DNA from: an uncultured Lachnospiraceae bacterium
Lineage (GTDB): Bacteria > Bacillota > Clostridia > Lachnospirales > Anaerotignaceae
Length of the DNA: 64,000 nt
Reading direction: 5' to 3'
NCBI GenBank assembly: GCA_944383855.1
Contig: CALWRB010000042.1
Location: 1 to 64,000, forward strand
In this document: positions 62,088 through 64,000 of the stretch, one piece after another
Layout: each line of letters begins with the position of its first letter
Position numbering within the stretch: position 1 is the first letter of the stretch
Notes under the pieces: generated by a model
Databases searched by the model: none
The model's input: the letters and a program-made list of their open reading frames with translations, nothing else
What the model was told of the DNA's origin: nothing
Translations under genes and position numbers: made by a program

Positions 62088-63461
62088 ATGAAATGGGACA
62101 GTCATGCCATTGTGATGTCACAGCGCATTTTTTTTAGCGAAAGGAAAACGTTGGAGATCGATTTTCGTCTTTCTGCGCTGCGTTCTTTGCAGCGGGCGCT
62201 GACGGAACATGAGCAAGAGCTGGTACAGGCTTTATACGAAGATTTGGGAAAACCTGTGACAGAAAGCTATATGACAGAGATCGGCATGGTCAAAAGCGAG
62301 ATCACTTATGCACTGAGCCACCTGCGCCGTTGGAGCAGGAAAAAACGTGTGCCTACCCCGATGACACAATTTCCCGCCCGCAGTTATACCGTGGCGGAGC
62401 CATATGGTGTGGTGCTGATCATATCTCCGTGGAACTATCCGCTTTCCTTGACATTGGGACCTCTGGTGGGTGCGATCGCGGCGGGAAATTGCGCGGTGAT
62501 CAAGCCTTCGGAATTTGCGCCGCATGTTTGTGCGGTATTGCAAGAAATGCTGCAATGCTTTCCGTCAGGCTATATTACGGTTGTGGAAGGCGAAAAAGAT
62601 GAGACGCAGGCTTTGTTACAGGAAAGGTTTGACTATATTTTCTTTACCGGAAGCGTTTCGGTCGGGAAATATATCATGGAGCAGGCGGCAAAGCATCTGA
62701 CACCGGTGACGCTGGAGTTGGGCGGGAAAAGTCCCTGTATTGTGGAGCGCAGCGCCGATCTTTCCTTAAGCGCAAAGCGTATTGTTTTCGGAAAATTTTT
62801 AAATGCCGGACAAACCTGTATCGCGCCGGACTATGTACTGGTGCAGGAGGAGGTCAGGGAGGAATTTTTGCATTGGTTAAAGCATTGGACAGAACAAATG
62901 CTGACCAAAGATGCGCTTTCTTTGCCGGATTATCCGAAAATCGTCAATCAGCGGCATTTTGACCGCCTGATGGGGCTATTGGAAGGGGAAGAAGTTTATT
63001 TGGGCGGTCGCGGCAACAGGGAAACCATGCAGATTGCGCCGACCATACTGACGAATGTTTCCCCCGATGCGCCTGTGATGCAGGAAGAAATATTCGGTCC
63101 TATCCTGCCGGTGCTTTCGTTTGCTGCGATAGAAGAAGCGGAGCGGTTTGTGAAAAAAAGGGAGAAACCGCTGGCACTGTATCTGTTTACCCGCAGTCGT
63201 AAGATCCAAAAGCGGATAGAGCGCAATGTGCCGTTTGGCGGCGGCTGTATCAATGATACGATCGTCCATTTTGCGACACATTACATGCCGTTTGGCGGTG
63301 TGGGGCAAAGCGGTATGGGCGCTTATCACGGCAAAGCGTCTTTTGATACCTTCAGCCATAGGAAAAGCATTCTGCAAAAGGCATTGTGGGCGGATCTTGC
63401 TGTGCGCTATCGCCCATATACCGAAAAAAAGGAAGCTATGATGCGAAGGATTATGAAATAA
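62088..63461 (+). CDS. Aldehyde dehydrogenase (class 3-like, NAD(P)-dependent)
   Basis: A 457-residue oxidoreductase that turns aldehydes into acids. It has the short class 3 architecture. SPWNYPLSLTLGPLVGAIAAGN binds the cofactor, FTGSVSVGKYIM and TLELGGKSPCIV contain the general-base Glu, and NAGQTCIAPDYVL contains the catalytic Cys. The end includes HYMPFGGVGQSGMGAYHGKASFDTFSHRKS. Similar clostridial and Bacillus enzymes (YwdH type) act on medium or long-chain aldehydes. AAGGAGGAAG precedes the ATG. It is probably co-transcribed with the HAD gene. Confidence 0.93.
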   Translation: MKWDSHAIVMSQRIFFSERKTLEIDFRLSALRSLQRALTEHEQELVQALYEDLGKPVTESYMTEIGMVKSEITYALSHLRRWSRKKRVPTPMTQFPARSYTVAEPYGVVLIISPWNYPLSLTLGPLVGAIAAGNCAVIKPSEFAPHVCAVLQEMLQCFPSGYITVVEGEKDETQALLQERFDYIFFTGSVSVGKYIMEQAAKHLTPVTLELGGKSPCIVERSADLSLSAKRIVFGKFLNAGQTCIAPDYVLVQEEVREEFLHWLKHWTEQMLTKDALSLPDYPKIVNQRHFDRLMGLLEGEEVYLGGRGNRETMQIAPTILTNVSPDAPVMQEEIFGPILPVLSFAAIEEAERFVKKREKPLALYLFTRSRKIQKRIERNVPFGGGCINDTIVHFATHYMPFGGVGQSGMGAYHGKASFDTFSHRKSILQKALWADLAVRYRPYTEKKEAMMRRIMK

Positions 63462-63495
63462 AAAAACTGTCTTTTGATAAATCAAAACGACAGAA

Positions 63496-63545
63496 AATCA
63501 AAAAAGGATATTTCACCTCAAAAAGGCGAATATCCTTTTTTGATT
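63496..63545. terminator. Bidirectional terminator after the aldehyde dehydrogenase gene
   Basis: AATCAAAAAAGGATATT pairs perfectly with AATATCCTTTTTTGATT. Just before it, CTGTC-TTTTGAT pairs with ATCAAAA-C-GACAG. Both convergent genes can use the structure. Confidence 0.85.
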
Positions 63546-64000
63546 TTAGCGATTGACCATCAGTTTTTTCAGTGCACGGTCCAAATCTTCGATCGTCAGT
63601 TTATACATATCAAAATCTTGCGCGATGATATCATAAGTCTTACTCCACCATTTGCTCCATGTCGGGCGTTCGGAGGGGTTCAGCCAGATGATATGCGGAT
63701 ATTTTTCCTTGAAGCGCTGAAGCCACTCAATGCCGGGGGTTTCATCTCTGGCGCCGTAGGAGTAGTAGCTTCCGTTGAGCAGTTCGGAAGGCTCCATCTG
63801 CGCATCACCGACGATAATGACTTTATACTCACTGCTGATATTATGCAAAATCCAGTCTGTATTGATCAAAGAGTTGGGGTACATTCTGGGGTCCTTATAT
63901 ACTTTTGCATAAATGCAGTTGTGGAAATAAAATACCTGCAAGTCTTTGAAATGATTGGACTTGCTGACTGCCTGAAACAGTGCGCTGCACATACGGCTGT
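63546..64000 (-). CDS. VWA/CoxE-like protein, C-terminal part only
   Basis: The frame is open through the right edge, so only the last about 151 codons are in the window; the internal ATG at 63992 is unlikely to be the start. The sequence SALFQAVSKSNHFKDLQVFYFHNCIYAKVY and VIIVGDAQMEPSELL fits the last strands and the MIDAS-distal part of a von Willebrand A domain in CoxE/YehP-type proteins, which often work with a MoxR AAA+ ATPase. The TWSKWWSKTYDIIAQDFDMYKLTIEDLDRALKKLMV tail is helical. The N-terminal MIDAS motif cannot be checked. Confidence 0.75.
   Translation of the reverse strand, partial: SRMCSALFQAVSKSNHFKDLQVFYFHNCIYAKVYKDPRMYPNSLINTDWILHNISSEYKVIIVGDAQMEPSELLNGSYYSYGARDETPGIEWLQRFKEKYPHIIWLNPSERPTWSKWWSKTYDIIAQDFDMYKLTIEDLDRALKKLMVNR

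Noticed and set aside
1..64000. CRISPR arrays, insertion sequences, integrases, rRNA genes
   Set aside because: I saw no regularly spaced repeats, transposase or integrase motifs, or rRNA sequence in the window.

Overview
This window comes from the chromosome of an anaerobic, spore-forming member of the Bacillota, most likely class Clostridia. Shine-Dalgarno sites are strong, several starts are TTG or GTG, and intrinsic terminators are common. Sporulation genes (cwlD-like amidase, ytvI, pdaA, spoIIP) lie among housekeeping genes. Two secreted 'stalk' (copper amine oxidase N-terminal-like) proteins and the rpmE-DUF1385-prmC-prfA order also fit Clostridia. I cannot name the genus from sequence alone. 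Most of the window is ordinary core genome; the clearest accessory patch is about 45.3-47.1 kb.

Layout. 0-5.7 kb: end of a stalk-domain protein, EamA transporter, gltX, cwlD, a DEAD-box-type helicase and a DUF1292 protein. 5.7-6.7 kb: a TPP riboswitch and thiD, whose reading frame has an in-frame TGA exactly at the conserved catalytic Cys codon. 7-13.7 kb: ftsH with an overlapping FlK-like thioesterase, birA, a small unknown gene, two tandem type III pantothenate kinases and dusB. 13.9-17 kb (minus): overlapping ppx and ppk. 17-22 kb: copper ATPase copA fused to a CopZ-like domain that has its own internal ribosome binding site, alkD, a DtxR/MntR regulator and a second stalk protein. 22-34 kb: mecA, a LysM membrane protein, rho, the rpmE-DUF1385-prmC-prfA cluster, a split chromate-type transporter, glgP, tRNA-Arg(CCG) and map. 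34.8-45.3 kb: cysK, ytvI, ispE with a GntR regulator, a D-aminoacylase/symporter operon, a LysM-G5 protein and pgi. 45.3-47.9 kb: a frameshifted fragment, an unknown AT-rich gene, two divergent XRE regulators and a GntR regulator. 48-53.2 kb: an HSL-type esterase, yhdT-panF behind a long structured leader, an FMN riboswitch with ribU, and pdaA. 53.4-64 kb: carB, trxA, murI-ddl, spoIIP, a CmpB-like membrane protein, a HAD phosphatase, an aldehyde dehydrogenase and the end of a VWA/CoxE-like protein.

How the genes relate. Cofactor supply recurs: thiamine (TPP riboswitch, thiD), riboflavin (FMN riboswitch, ribU), biotin (birA) and CoA (two coaX copies, panF-yhdT). Cell wall and spore functions also recur: murI-ddl for D-amino acids, CwlD plus PdaA for the muramic-delta-lactam of spore cortex, SpoIIP for engulfment. 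Protein synthesis and quality control are represented by gltX, prmC-prfA, rpmE, ftsH, mecA and map.

The strongest lead is thiD, where UGA replaces the active-site Cys codon, the conserved frame continues for 61 codons to the normal C-terminus, and an imperfect hairpin follows the UGA. This suggests a selenocysteine-containing HMP-P kinase, but a nonsense mutation or sequencing error is not excluded. The second lead is copA-copZ, an in-frame fusion that keeps a full ribosome binding site and start codon for the C-terminal domain.
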